This document shows positions 1 through 10,876 of a DNA stretch of 64,000 nucleotides, in pieces (position 1 is the stretch's first letter; every line of letters begins with the position of its first letter). The stretch is from the NCBI RefSeq assembly GCF_020379485.1, contig NW_026014893.1:1-64000 (forward strand), read 5' to 3'. Origin of the DNA: Brassica napus. Lineage: Eukaryota > Streptophyta > Magnoliopsida > Brassicales > Brassicaceae. Below the pieces are notes generated by a model that was not told the DNA's origin, ran no database searches, and worked only from the letters and a program-made list of their open reading frames with translations. Both the position numbers and the translations under genes were made by a program.

Positions 1-2388
1 CCCCAAAGTTCTGAGTATGGGCGGTCACTACAGCTTGTTATCTCATCATCAAACACCAATCTGATTCTGCAAGGGTTATCACCATTTGAGGTATTGAACC
101 GATACAAGCCCTCATTGGACAATGAAGATCTTTGGGTGTTTGTGTTTTGTGATGGTACCGGAGAATTAAGAACAAGCTTGAGCTAGGATCTCCAAGGCAA
201 TTTTGTTGGATACTCATCAAGTTAGAAAGGATACAAGTGCTATGATCCTAACACAAGGAGAGTGTTAGTATCTAGAGAAGTGAAGTTTGTGGAAGAAAAA
301 AGGATATTATGAGGAGCAAATTCAAGAAGATTTGAAAGATCTCACTTCAGATAGAGCTGCAACCTTGAGGATAATACTAGAAGGACTTGGAATCAATATG
401 GATCAAGAACAGCAAGAAGTAAGAGGCACTACACCAATACCGAATCATCAGACGTCCAATCTTGAACATGAGGGGGAATGGAACAGAAACTCAAACTCAA
501 AGTCATGAAGAGAGTTCTGGTTCATGATCAAGCTGTGGAGTCGAATGATCAACAAGAAGGAGCTGAAGCAAGTCAGCTAGGGATGAAGGAGCTGAAGCAA
601 GTCAGCCAAGAGAAGAAAGTACACAAGAGAGATGTACAAGACATGGAGTTACCGGCACAAGAAGGGCCAGTGTTGAGAAGAATTACAGGCTGAGAAAGGA
701 TCAGGATCCTCCAGTTGGGTAAACACGAGAGTGTACTACAATGCTCAAGCTGTGAAGCATCCTACTCAGGCCGTTTGTTCTTTCTCTCAATATCCAGAAG
801 CACATTGTGCATTCATGGTAAACTTAGATGAGAATCACATTCCAAGAAGCTATGAAGAGGCAATGGAGGACAAGGAATGGAAGGAATCAGTAGGAGCTGA
901 GGCAGGAGCTATGATAAAGAATGATACATGGTTTGAAAGTGAACTACCAAAAGGGAAGAAGGCAGTATCTAGTAGATGGATCTTCACAATCAAATAAAGG
1001 CTGATGGACATTGAGAGGAAGAAGACTAGATTAGTAGCAAGAGGGTTCACTCAAACATATGGAGAGGATTACATTGAGACATTTGCACCAGTAGCCAAGT
1101 TACATACCATTAGAATTGTACTAAGCTTGGCGGTTAACCTTGGATGGGGATTGTGGCAAATGGATGTGAAGAATGCATTCTTACAAGGGGAACTTGAGGA
1201 TGAAGTCTACATGTCTCCTCCACCAGGTCTTGAACATCTAGTGAAGAGAGGGAATGTACTGAGGCTAAAGAAGGCTATCTATGGGTTGAAGCAATCACCA
1301 AGAGCATGGTACAACAAGTTGAGCACAACTCTGAACGGCCGAGGTTTTAAGAAGTCAGAATTGGACCATACTCTCTTTACCCTCACTACTCCCTCAGGTA
1401 TGGTTGCTCTCCTTGTGTATGTGGATGATATCATTATCACAGGAAGTGATAAGGAAGGTATCAAAGCAACCAAGGAGTTTCTAAAGTCTATGTTTGAAAT
1501 AAAAGACTTGGGAGAAATGAAACACTTTCTTGGAATTGAGATTTGTAGATCCAAGAAGGTTTGTTCATGTCCCAAAGGAAGTATACACTTGATCTTTTGA
1601 AAGGTGCAGGTGCTTATGGAGGCAAGACAGCAAGGATGCCAATGGAGGATGGCTACAAAGTACCAAGAGAGGGGGATATTGAAGACAGCAAGCCATTTCA
1701 TGATCCTAAACTCTATAGAAAACTTGTTGGCAAATTGATTTATCTAACCATCACAAGACCTGATATATGCTTTGCTGTGAATCAGGTGAGTCAACACATG
1801 CAGCTTCCCAAGGAACATCACTGGCGTATGGTGGAGAGGCTGCTGATGTATCTAAATGGCTCGCCGGATCAAGGTGTATGGATGGGGTGCAATGGAAGCA
1901 CAGAAGTGGTGGGCTATTGTGATGTTGATTGGGCAGGTGATAGAGCTGACAGAAGATCAACAACCGGCTATTGCACATTCATTGGAGGCAACTTGGTGAC
2001 TTGGAAGAGTAAGAAAATGAAGGTGGTGTCATGCTCTAGTGCAGAAGCTGAGTATAGAGCTATGTTGAAGCTTACAAACGAGCTAGTTTGGATCAAGGGC
2101 ATCTTGAAGCATTTGGAGATAGCACAAGACACTCCAATGACAATGCATTGTGACAACCAGGCCGCCATTCACATAGCTTCCAACTCGGTGTTCCATGAGA
2201 GAACAAAGCACATTGAGGTTGATTGCCACAAGGTGAGGCAGATGATTGTCCTAGGAGTCATCTTGCCATGTTATACTAGGAGTGAAGATCAGTTGGCTGA
2301 TGTATTTACCAAGGCTGCAAGGCAAAAGACAATGGAGTCCATTCATATTAGATTGGGCCTCATTGATCTTGGGAAGAGAAGCAGCTGA
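1..2388 (+). pseudogene. RT1 pol remnant (integrase end, RT, RNase H)
   Basis: Degenerate Copia pol. The first 290 bp encode the integrase C-terminus and the FEVLN and IGYSS-type motifs in shifting frames. The acidic linker follows at about 290-690, RT from about 840 with [12 protein letters not shown] (about 1160) and YVDDIIITGSD (about 1420), and RNase H with GYCDVDWAGD, SSAEAEYRA, HCDNQAA and RTKHIEVDC, stopping at 2386-2388. Frame breaks are visible near 290, 480, 690, 997 and 1555. It cannot give a functional polyprotein. RNase H GYCDADW has changed to GYCDVDW. Confidence 0.9.
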
Positions 2389-2421
2389 TCCCCTTAGTCA
2401 TGAGATCTTTACTCTTTTTTC

Positions 2422-2462
2422 CCTCATTAAGGTTTTGTCCCAATGGGTTTTCCTTAGTGAGG
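2422..2462 (+). other. Conserved stem-loop upstream of PPT (RT1)
   Basis: The arms CCTCATTAAGG (2422-2432) and CCTTAGTGAGG (2452-2462) pair over 11 bp with one G-U, around a loop containing CCCAATGGG. Compared with the RT15 copy, one C-G pair is replaced by T-A. Function is unknown. Confidence 0.7.
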
Positions 2463-2514
2463 TTTTTAATGAGGAAGATCTCATGGCTGTCCAAGCTCAA
2501 GCTTTCACAAAGCT

Positions 2515-2529
2515 AAGCTTGAGGGGGAG
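2515..2529 (+). other. Polypurine tract, RT1
   Basis: AAGCTTGAGGGGGAG abuts the 3' LTR. This is the plus-strand primer site that defines the LTR start. Confidence 0.9.
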
Positions 2530-3076
2530 TGTTGAGATGAGTTGAGTATATGGATATGAAGAGATAAGGAGTTGAAGAGAAGAGGAGAAAGAGAATGAGG
2601 GGACTTTGGGCAAGCATTGTACGGACGGCCGTACAAGGCCGTACATGGCCGTACCATCCGTACCAAATGTCTCGACCAGAAGTTACCCAACCTCGACCAA
2701 GTGGAACCGTAACAAGGCAGAAGTTACCTTAAGGGTTTAGTGAAGAGGATAAGACCGGTGAAAGGATAAGGGACGCGCGGTGCCTGGCTGGAACAGGCTG
2801 GAAAGCTGAAGCACCTTTAGTCCAAGATGCCATAAGCATGTGAGCCATCCTGACCAATCATTCAAAAGGCGCCTCTTGTAAACCCTCGTGTCTCTCTTAT
2901 AAATATGTAACCTCACTCATTAATAAGATTAAGCAAGTTTTGAGTCTTTCTCTTAGTCTTTAATCTCAATGGTTGCATATTAGACTCATAATCTCATTTC
3001 ATACTCTAATCTTCTCTAAATCGATTCTAGTCTTTCCTAAACACTCAGATTACTCTAAACATTACTAAAACTGATA
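2530..3076 (+). repeat. RT1 3' LTR, family I (547 bp)
   Basis: It begins TGTTGAGATGAG directly after the PPT and ends AAAACTGATA. U3 carries five GTAC cores at 2619, 2631, 2641, 2651 and 2660, spaced about 9-12 bp. A TATA-like stretch lies near 2900 and an AT-rich R/U5 follows. The termini are TG...TA. Confidence 0.9.
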
Positions 3077-3282
3077 CTAACTCAGTTTTTCATGAGAGAA
3101 CGAAGCACATAGAAGTGGTTTGTCACAAGGTGAGGCAGATGATTATCTTAGGAGTGATTCTGCCATGTTATACAAGGAGTGAGGATCAACTGGCTGATGT
3201 GTTTACTAAGGCAGCGAGATTGAAGACAATGGAGTCCATACTATCCAGGCTTGGACTCATTGATCTTACTCCCAGGAGCTGA
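3077..3282 (+). pseudogene. RT2 RNase H C-terminal fragment
   Basis: Encodes the last part of Copia RNase H from FHERTKHIEV, through HKVRQMIILGVILPCYTRSEDQLADVFTKAAR (a stretch shared by all copies here), to the family III ending LIDLTPRS and TGA at 3280-3282. The upstream part is separated by RT1. Only the C-terminal domain edge is present. Confidence 0.85.
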
Positions 3283-3314
3283 GCCCCTTAACCATGGAGT
3301 CTCCACTCTTTTTC

Positions 3315-3355
3315 CCTCATCAAAGTTTTATCCCAATGGGTTTTCTTTGGTGAGG
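3315..3355 (+). other. Conserved stem-loop upstream of PPT (RT2)
   Basis: The arms CCTCATCAAAG (3315-3325) and CTTTGGTGAGG (3345-3355) pair with one G-U. A pair that is G-C in family II is A-T here, a compensatory change. CCCAATGGG is in the loop. Confidence 0.7.
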
Positions 3356-3409
3356 TTTTTATGAGGGAGGTCTTCATGGTTTCCAAGCGTGACTTGTTTC
3401 ACATGGTCA

Positions 3410-3423
3410 TGCTTGAGGGGGAG
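3410..3423 (+). other. Polypurine tract, RT2
   Basis: TGCTTGAGGGGGAG immediately before the LTR TGTTGAG. Confidence 0.9.
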
Positions 3424-3965
3424 TGTTGAGAAGTGTTGAGATGAGGAGATGAAGAGTTGATACATGGATAGAGGAAGGGATTTGGAGTAGGCAGTAACTT
3501 TGGAGATTTACCACAGTAACTTTATTGTTACTGTGGTAACTGAGTTAAAAGACTTGGGAAGTTACCTTGCATCCATTTGGAGAGTGAAACACGCCAGGAG
3601 GAGTCTGGATAAGCAAGGAGGAGTTTGGATAAGGTCTGGTCAAGGGAAGAGAGCTTTAGACAGGCTGGCACCAGCTGGAAAGCTAAAGCAAGATACCCAA
3701 GCATGTGAGGAACCTTATTGGCTAGTTTGAATCAAGCATCTTTGACTACACATGCTTCTTATCCTAACTAGACTGAACCTGGACGAATTTATGTACCCCT
3801 AATCTATATATGTTGTAAACTCTCTCATTAATCAATCTAATGGAGTTTTGAGTATTCTCTCTTGTTCTTTATTCTCTTAGTCTCTCTTAATCTCCAAATC
3901 TCATACAAACTACACTAATCATCTCTTGATATTTATTCATCACTCTACATACACAAAAGTGTATA
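3424..3965 (+). repeat. RT2 3' LTR, family III (542 bp)
   Basis: Starts TGTTGAGAAGTG and ends CACAAAAGTGTATA. U3 holds a perfect 13-bp inverted repeat, TTACCACAGTAAC (3508-3520) and its complement (3527-3539), and has no GTAC array. By eye it differs from the 58694-59235 LTR at about three positions and has the same length. Confidence 0.9.
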
Positions 3966-4241
3966 TGCTTGATCCCTTTGGCATCTTTTACTAGATGTTG
4001 TCTACTTTACAGCCTGTCTCCAGCCTTATCCAGCCCTAAACCTTATCCAGACTGCTCCTCCTCCCTTATCCATACAGCTCCTTGGTCGTGGCTTACTCTC
4101 AAATGTGAGCCAAGGTAACTTTCCAAGCTTTAACTTAGTTACCACAGTAAAACCAAAGTTACTGTGGTAACTCCAAAGTTACTGTCTGTCTCAATCCTCA
4201 TTCTCTATCAATGTAGTCACTCTTTATTACCTCATCTCACA
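3966..4241 (-). repeat. RT3 3' LTR, right part
   Basis: Matches 15247-15522 of the intact RT3 5' LTR, including the inverted repeat around TTACTGTGGTAA. The left part was cut off by RT2. It ends CTCATCTCACA, one base shorter than the 5' LTR. Confidence 0.88.
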
Positions 4242-4256
4242 CTCCCCCTCAAGCTT
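4242..4256 (-). other. Polypurine tract, RT3
   Basis: CTCCCCCTCAAGCTT, the complement of the PPT consensus, adjoins the LTR. Confidence 0.88.
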
Positions 4257-4308
4257 GACCATGTGGAACAACAAGCTTGGAAACCATGAAGACCTCCCTC
4301 ATTAAAAA

Positions 4309-4349
4309 CCTCACCAAAGAAAACCCATTGGGATAAAACTTTGATGAGG
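4309..4349 (-). other. Conserved stem-loop upstream of PPT (RT3)
   Basis: Top-strand arms CCTCACCAAAG (4309-4319) and CTTTGATGAGG (4339-4349), the family III stem variant, with CCCATTGGG in the loop. Confidence 0.65.
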
Positions 4350-4381
4350 GAAAAAGAGTGGAGACTCCATGGCTAAGGGGT

Positions 4382-5374
4382 TCAGCTCCTGGGAGTAAGA
4401 TCAAGGAGTCCAAGCCTTGATAGTATGGACTCCATTGTCTTCAATCTCGCTGCCTTAGTAAACACATCTGCAAGCTGATCTTCACTTCTTGTATAACATG
4501 GCAGAATCACTCCTAAGATTATCATCTGCCTCACCTTATGACAATCCACCTCTATGTGCTTTGTTCTCTCATGAAACACTGAGTTAGAGGCAATGTGGAT
4601 AGCTGCTTGATTGTCACAATGCATAGTCATAGGAGTACTCTGCTCAATCTCTAGATGCTTCAAGATCCCCTTGATCCACACCAACTCGTTTGTCAGCTTC
4701 AACATGGCTCTATACTCAGCTTCAGCACTTGAACAGGAGATAACCTTCTGCTTCTTACTCTTCCAAGTTACCAAGTTCCCTCCAATGAATGTACAATACC
4801 CAGTAGTTGATCTCCTGTCCACTCTATCTCCTGCCCAATCAGCATCACAATAACCAACCACTTCTGTACTGCCATTGCAGCCCATCCAAACTCCTTGTCC
4901 AGCCGTCCCACTTAAATACCTCAGTATCCTATCAACCATCTTCCAATGATGGACCTTTGGCACCTGCATATGTTGACTCACTTGATTCACAGCGAAGCAT
5001 ATATCTGTCCTAGTAATTGTCAAGTAGATCAGCTTGCCAACCATCTTCATGTATAGCTTAGGGTCCTCAAACAGCTGCTTCTCTTCAACCTCCCCCTCAC
5101 GCAGAACCTTATATCCCTCCTCGAGGGTGTCTTAGCTATCTTTCCTCCAAGCACATCAGTCTCCTTCAACATATCCATAGTATACTTCCTTTGAGACATA
5201 AACAAACCCTCCTTTGATCTGCATATCTCAATGCCCAGAAATACTTCATCTCTCCCAAATCCTTGATGTCAAACACAGATTTGAGAAACTCCTTAGTTGC
5301 TCGAATCCCTGCCTTATCACTCCCTGTGATAATCAAATCATCCACATACACTAGAATCACAATGATCCCTGACG
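4382..5374 (-). pseudogene. RT3 RT C-terminus and RNase H
   Basis: Minus-strand pol 3' part. 5360-5166 holds YVDDLIITGSD (RT active site) and then loses frame at GEMKYF, where FLGIEICRSKEG is garbled. Another frameshift lies near 5125. 5050-4382 reads through RNase H (GYCDADWAGD, SSAEAEYRA, HCDNQAAIH, RTKHIEVDCH) to the ending LLDLTPRS. Upstream coding is displaced to 11427 by RT4. At the insertion site the left duplicate reads TGACG against TGAAG on the right. Confidence 0.88.
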
Positions 5375-5918
5375 TATCACTTTTAGTGATGTTAAGAGTA
5401 ATCTGAGTGTTTAGAGAAGATTAGAATAAGTTTAGAGAAGATTAAAGTATGAAATGAGATTAAGAGTCTAAAGAGAACTTTGAGAGAGACTAAAAGAGAC
5501 TCATAACTTTCTTAATCTTATTAATGATGAGGTTACAATATATATAGAGAGATCAGATACAAGGGTTTCCATTTGATCACTATTCTAAGCATGTGGAGTC
5601 AAAGGGAAGAGGCTCCTCATTTCAAACTCAGCCAATGAGAGTGTGATCGTGTGTGAGGCATCTTAGACTGAGATGCTTTGCCTTTCCAGCCTGTCACAGC
5701 CTGTCAAGGCTCTCCACCTTATCCACAACCTGATCCTAACCTCAGCGCACACTCCTCTCTTCCTGGTAAGTTTCCCTTTACCCATTTCACTCTCAAGTAA
5801 CTCCTTTCACTAAGGTAACTTCCTTTTAACCCTTTTTACCACAGTAACTAATATTTACTGTGGTAACTTTCTCCACCCAAGTAACTTCAACACTCCATAA
5901 CTACTCCTCATCTCAACA
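5375..5918 (-). repeat. RT4 3' LTR
   Basis: On the top strand it begins TATCACTTTTAGTG and ends CTCAACA. U3 carries a 12-bp inverted repeat (5836-5847 with 5855-5866) instead of GTAC cores, while R/U5 matches other family I LTRs. Confidence 0.9.
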
Positions 5919-5933
5919 CTCCCCCTCAAGCTT
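5919..5933 (-). other. Polypurine tract, RT4
   Basis: CTCCCCCTCAAGCTT adjoining the LTR. Confidence 0.9.
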
Positions 5934-5985
5934 AGCTTTGCGAAAGTCTAAGCTTGGACAGCCATGAGATCTTCCTCATTAAAAA

Positions 5986-6026
5986 CCTCACTAAGAAAAA
6001 CCCATTGGGACAAAACCTTAATGAGG
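5986..6026 (-). other. Conserved stem-loop upstream of PPT (RT4)
   Basis: Top-strand arms CCTCACTAAGA (5986-5996) and CCTTAATGAGG (6016-6026) form the family I variant with the terminal pair disrupted. Confidence 0.6.
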
Positions 6027-6059
6027 GAAAAAGAGTTAAAGATCTCACAGCTAAGGGGA

Positions 6060-8012
6060 TCAGCTACTTCTCTTCCCAAGATCTATGAGTCCCAATCTGA
6101 TGTGAATGGACTCCATAGTCTTTTGTCTCGCAGCCTTGGTGAATACATCAGCCAACTGATCTTCACTTCTAGTATAGCAAGGCAAGATCACTCCTAGCAC
6201 AATCATTTGTCTCACTTTGTGGCAATCAACCTCAATGTGCTTGGTTCTCTCATGGAACACCGAGTTGGATGCAATGTGAATGGCAGCCTGATTGTCACAA
6301 TGCATTGTCATTGGAGTGGCTTGATCAATCTCCAAGTGCTTCAAGATGCCTTTGATCCACACCAACTCGTTTTGTAAGCTTCAGCATGGCTCTATACTCA
6401 GCTTCAGCACTTGAACATGATACCACCTTCTGCTTCTTGCTCTTCCAAGTCACCAAGTTGCCTCCAATGAATGTGCAATAGCCGGTAGTTGATCTCCTAT
6501 CAGCTCTATCTCCTGCCCAATCAGCATCACAATACCCCACCACTTCTGTGCTTCCATTGCATCCCATCCAAACCCCTTGATCCGGCGAGCCATTTAGATA
6601 CATCAGCAGCCTCTCCACCATACGCCAATGATGTTCCTTGGGAAGCTGGATGTGTTGACTCACCTGATTCACAGCAAAACATATATCAGGCTTGTGATGG
6701 TTAGATAAATCAATTTGCCAACAAGTGTTCTGTAGAGTTTAGGATCATGAAATGGCTTGCTGTCTTCAATCTCCCCCTCTCTTGGTACTTTGTAGCCATC
6801 CTCCATTGGCATCCTTGCTGTCTTGCCTCCATAAGCACCTGCACCTTTCAAAAGATCAAGTGTATACTTTCTTTGGGACATGAACAAACCTTCCTTGGAT
6901 CTACAAATCTCAATTCCAAGAAAGTATTTCATCTCTCCCAAGTCTTTGATTTCAAACATAGACTTTAGAAACTCCTTGGTTGCTTTGATACCTTCCTTAT
7001 CACTTCCTGTGATAATGATATCATCCACATACACAAGGAGAGCAACCATACCTGAGGGTGTCGTGAGTGTAAAGAGAGTGTGATCCAATTCTGACTTCTT
7101 GAAGCCTCGGCCATTCAGAGTTGTGCTCAACTTGTTATACCAAGCTCTTGGTGATTGCTTCAACCCATAAATGGCTTTCTTTAGCCTCAGTACATTCCCT
7201 TTCTTCACTAGATGTTCCAGACCTGGTGGAGGATACATATAGACTTCATCCTCAAGTTCTCCTTGTAGAAATGCATTCTTTACATCCATTTGCCACAATC
7301 CCCATCCAAGGTTCACAGCCAAGCTTAAAACAATCCTAATGGTGTGTAGCTTGGCTACTGGTGCAAATGTCTCAATGTAATCCTCTCCATATGTCTGAGT
7401 AAACCCTCTTGCTACTAGTCTAGTCTTCTTCCTCTCAATCGACCCATCAGCCTTGTACTTGATTGTAAAGATCCATCTACTAGACACAGCTTTCTTCCCT
7501 TTTGGTAGTTCACTCTCATACCATGTATCATTCTTTATCATAGCTCCTGCCTCAGCTCCTACTGATTCCTTCCACTCCTTATCCTTCATTGCCTCTTCAT
7601 AGCTTCTTGGAATGTGATTCTCATCCAAGTTTACCATGAATGCGCAATGTGCTTCTGGATATTGAGCAAAAGAACACACGGCCTGAGTAGGATGCTCCAC
7701 AGCTTGGGCATTGTAGTACACTCTTGTGTTTACCCAACTGGAAGGATCCTTTCTCAGCCTTGTACTTCTTCTCAACATTGGCCCTTCTTGTGCCATCTCT
7801 TGTTCTTCTTCTTGTGGCAACACACTTGTTTCAGATCTTTCTTCTCCTAGCTGACTTGCTTCAGCTCCTTCTTCCCTTAGCTGACTATCTTCAGCTTCTT
7901 CTTGTTGATCATTTGATTCCACAGCTTGATCATGAGACCCAGAACTCTCTTCTCTACTTGTCTCTTCACTTACTGTTTGGAGTTCTTGTTTCATTTCCCC
8001 CTTCATGCTCAA
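6060..8012 (-). pseudogene. RT4 RT and RNase H, frameshifted
   Basis: 8012-6669 encodes the acidic linker (repeated SQLREE-type runs), [11 protein letters not shown], and RT with [12 protein letters not shown] and YVDDIIITGSD. A one-base loss near 6689 ends the frame after YLTIT. RNase H continues at 6672-6325, until an extra T near 6370 shifts it again, and finishes at 6365-6060 with RTKHIEVDCH and LGKRSS. Catalytic residues are present. A further break separates it from the gag-integrase frame near 8015. Recently dead, given the close LTRs. Confidence 0.9.
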
Positions 8013-8022
8013 GGTTGGAAGT

Positions 8023-10638
8023 CTAATGATCCGGTGCTGGAGTCGTGCTTCTCCCCCCCTGATGTCCTTGATTCATGTTGATTCCAAGCCCTTCTAGGAT
8101 CATCCTCAAGGTTTCAGCTCTATCAGATGTAAGATCCTTCAAATCTTCTTGAATCTGCTCCTCATAATATCCTTTTTCTTCAACAAACTTCACTTCTCTA
8201 GATACTAACACTCTCCTTGTGTTAGGATCATAGCACTTGTATCCTTTCTGACTTGATGAGTATCCAATGAACATTGCCTTTGAACTCTTAGCTTCTAGCT
8301 TGTTTCTTATCTCTCCAGGCACCATCACAAAACACAAACATCCAAAGATCTTCATATGCTCGAGTGAAGGCTTGTACTGATTCAGTACCTCAAATGGTGA
8401 TTGTCCTTGAAGGATCAGAGTTGGTGTCCTGTTGATGAGATAACAAGCCGTAGCAACTGCATCACTCCAAAACTTCTTAGGCACATTGGATTGAAACATC
8501 ATGGACCTGGCTACTTCCATCAAGTGCCTGTTCTTCCTTTCAGCTACACCATTCTGTTGTGGTGTATAGGGACAGCTTGTCTGATGAAGTATTCCATGCT
8601 GAGATAGGTGTAGCTTGAATGCTTGTCCTGTGTACTCTCCTCCATTATCTGACCTGAAAATCTTTATCTTGGCATTGTAATGGTTAGTTACATAGGATTG
8701 AAAGTTTTTAAATGCATCAAGTACCCTATCTTTGGTTAGAATTAAGGTTAACCAGGTGTATTTGGATTTTTCATCAATGAAAGTTACATAATACTTATGG
8801 TTTTCTCTAGATAAGCAAGGTGCAGTCCAAACATCAGAATGAATAAGATCGAAACACTTTTCATAAACAGTAGTAGACTTGGTAAAGACAGTTCTACAAT
8901 GCTTGCCTAAAATGCAAGCTTCACACTCATTATTCTCAAAGGAAACACCTGGCAACATCAGTTTTAAAGCCTTATTATGAGGGTGTCCTAATCTAGCATG
9001 CCACAATGCATTTTTACTTAAACTAGAACCAGAAACAGAAGTAAACGAGCAGCTATAACTAGAATCAGGAGCAAGATCTTCAAGCAAATATAGTTCTCCT
9101 TTAGTTACTCCCTTTCCAATCATCTTGCTGCTTTTAATATCCTGAAACTTCACATCATTAGGACTGAATATAACATTGCATTGGAGATCAGTAGCACACT
9201 TCTTAACAGATAGTAAATTTGAAGTGAATTCAGGCATGTAAAAGGCTTTAGTTTCCTTATTAAACAGTTTAAGACTTCCTATGCCTCTAATTGGTATTCT
9301 ATCTCCATTAGCTATCATCACATTTCCCTTCATTGGTACAATGTTCTTAATCAAGCTAGTTTCACTTATCATGTGATGGGATGCACCAGAGTCAACTATT
9401 AATGGCTTAATGCTATGATTACTGGCCATGTGCGCAAGGATACTAGATGGTTTGAATGCAATATCATTTCTAGCAAGGTTTGCAATCCTAGATTGATTTA
9501 CCATGTTTATCAAGCTCTCATGCATCCTATCAGTTCTAGTTAGATCCTCATGGTTCTCTATAGCCCTAGCACCAAAAGAGTACCCAAAGGTGTTACCATT
9601 CTCCCTTAATATCTTGATGAGGGCATCAAGATCAGACCTCCTTAGATACTCCTGATCATTGTTCCCACGGTTGCTTGGTGCTCCAGTGTAGGCTACAAGA
9701 GACTTCCCATCACCTCCTTCACGCCCATCTATCTCCTTTCCTTTGCTTGTACCAGCTCCACTCGTTCCATCTGATGCATTAGCCCTTGCCTCACGGTCCT
9801 TCATGAACTTTGCCGGTTTGAGATGTGGGTGAAGGATCCAGCATTGACTCTTCTTGTGGCCATACTTCTTGCAGTGATCACAGTTCCCATTGAACCTCCT
9901 CTCCTCAAACTTCCCATGCGCAGCAGCCTTGTTTGCTTGTGGAGCTTCACTCCCCTCCTCTTGAGTTGCTCGGCTTGCAAGGGAAAGGTCTCCCTTCTTG
10001 GCAAACAACCCAATGGAGCCTTGCTCCTTCTGAATCCGCGCACACACATCCTCAAGGTCAGGTAGAGTGTCTTCTCTAAGTAGGTGTTGGATGAGACCAT
10101 TATACGCCGGGTTTAGGGTGAGGAGTAGGCCAAAGACCTTGTCTTGCTCTCTTCTCTTGTTGAGCTCATCCGCATCTGTAGTGCTTGGCCTTAACATCTC
10201 CATCTCAGACCATAGTGATATGAATCTCCCAAGGTGCTTAGTGAACTCCATATCCTCTTGTACCAGGTTGTTGATTGCTTGCTTCACCTCAAACACCCTG
10301 CTCAAGTTTGATGTATTCCCATACACCTTCTTCAGTGTGTCCCACAGCTCCTTAGCAGACTCATAGTAGCTATAGGCATCTAAGATTGCTGGCTCAAGAG
10401 ATGCGTGAAGCACTGACATCACCAGCATGTCCTCTTGATACCACTTCTCAGCCGCGTTGCTTGCAGCCTCACCATCATCCTCTCCTTGAGTGATGAGTTT
10501 TGGAGCTTCTCCGGGTGTGATATGCTTCCACAACCCTTTGCTTCCCACCGTGGTTCTCACCATCCTTGACCACACCAAGTAGTTGTTTCCCTTGAAACAC
10601 ACAGATACCTTCATGTTCATGTTCATCCCACTCTCCAT
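8023..10638 (-). CDS. RT4 gag-protease-integrase (871 aa)
   Basis: An open frame from the MESGMNMNMKV start (ATG at 10638). Gag is of the Copia UBN2/gag-2 type with VFEVKQAINNL and LWSEMEMLRP, then a CX2CX4HX4C zinc knuckle (CDHCKKYGHKKSQC), protease VDSGASHHM, a pre-integrase HHCC (H-X4-H, CEAC) and the integrase core HSDVW, RSDNGGE and [10 protein letters not shown] (D,D35E). The frame ends after GLGINMN, where RT should continue, because of a frameshift near 8015-8030. The upstream leader 10639-10860 is noncoding. Confidence 0.9.
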   Translation of the reverse strand: MESGMNMNMKVSVCFKGNNYLVWSRMVRTTVGSKGLWKHITPGEAPKLITQGEDDGEAASNAAEKWYQEDMLVMSVLHASLEPAILDAYSYYESAKELWDTLKKVYGNTSNLSRVFEVKQAINNLVQEDMEFTKHLGRFISLWSEMEMLRPSTTDADELNKRREQDKVFGLLLTLNPAYNGLIQHLLREDTLPDLEDVCARIQKEQGSIGLFAKKGDLSLASRATQEEGSEAPQANKAAAHGKFEERRFNGNCDHCKKYGHKKSQCWILHPHLKPAKFMKDREARANASDGTSGAGTSKGKEIDGREGGDGKSLVAYTGAPSNRGNNDQEYLRRSDLDALIKILRENGNTFGYSFGARAIENHEDLTRTDRMHESLINMVNQSRIANLARNDIAFKPSSILAHMASNHSIKPLIVDSGASHHMISETSLIKNIVPMKGNVMIANGDRIPIRGIGSLKLFNKETKAFYMPEFTSNLLSVKKCATDLQCNVIFSPNDVKFQDIKSSKMIGKGVTKGELYLLEDLAPDSSYSCSFTSVSGSSLSKNALWHARLGHPHNKALKLMLPGVSFENNECEACILGKHCRTVFTKSTTVYEKCFDLIHSDVWTAPCLSRENHKYYVTFIDEKSKYTWLTLILTKDRVLDAFKNFQSYVTNHYNAKIKIFRSDNGGEYTGQAFKLHLSQHGILHQTSCPYTPQQNGVAERKNRHLMEVARSMMFQSNVPKKFWSDAVATACYLINRTPTLILQGQSPFEVLNQYKPSLEHMKIFGCLCFVMVPGEIRNKLEAKSSKAMFIGYSSSQKGYKCYDPNTRRVLVSREVKFVEEKGYYEEQIQEDLKDLTSDRAETLRMILEGLGINMNQGHQGGRSTTPAPDH

Positions 10639-10860
10639 GTTGAATGATGAACTCTCTAAGCTTCAGAAACTTTATCTTGAGTTGGATGACTTGTAGAAAC
10701 ATTCACAGCCTCGATCTTCAACCCACACAGCTTCAGATGACACACCACAACCAGTCTTGAACTTGAAAAGTACCCAGAAACTCTCAAACACACAAGAGTT
10801 TCTTCAAAGCTTCAACCTTGAAACTTCAAAGAATCTCACACGACCTCAGGCTCTCACTAA

Positions 10861-10876
10861 CCTGGCTCTGATACCA
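10861..10876 (-). other. PBS, RT4
   Basis: CCTGGCTCTGATACCA is identical to the initiator-tRNA-Met 3' end as I recall it, directly inside the 5' LTR. Confidence 0.9.

Larger units (their letters stand above)
1..3076 (+). mobile_element. RT1: family I Copia element, 3' part
   Basis: The 3' part of a Copia element; its 5' half lies left of the window. Integrase C-terminus, RT and RNase H are followed by a stem-loop, PPT and 3' LTR. The protein and LTR match RT13 in family I. It is inserted in the RNase H region of RT2: after the LTR the sequence resumes at a Ser-Val-Phe-His-Glu-Arg-Thr-Lys stretch. The right target-site copy is probably CTAAC (3077-3081); the left copy is outside the window. 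Confidence 0.9.
3077..3965 (+). mobile_element. RT2: family III Copia element, 3' end
   Basis: The end of a family III element: RNase H C-terminus, stem-loop, PPT and 3' LTR. It is the host of RT1. It interrupts the RT3 3' LTR, which resumes at 3966. Its 5' end is not on the left, but a matching 5' end at the complementary position of the same host LTR appears at 58694 (RT20). Confidence 0.85.

Noticed and set aside
10861..10876. Possible tRNA-Met gene fragments at CCTGGCTCTGATACCA sites
   Set aside because: Only the 3' acceptor end is present and always next to an LTR; these are primer-binding sites.
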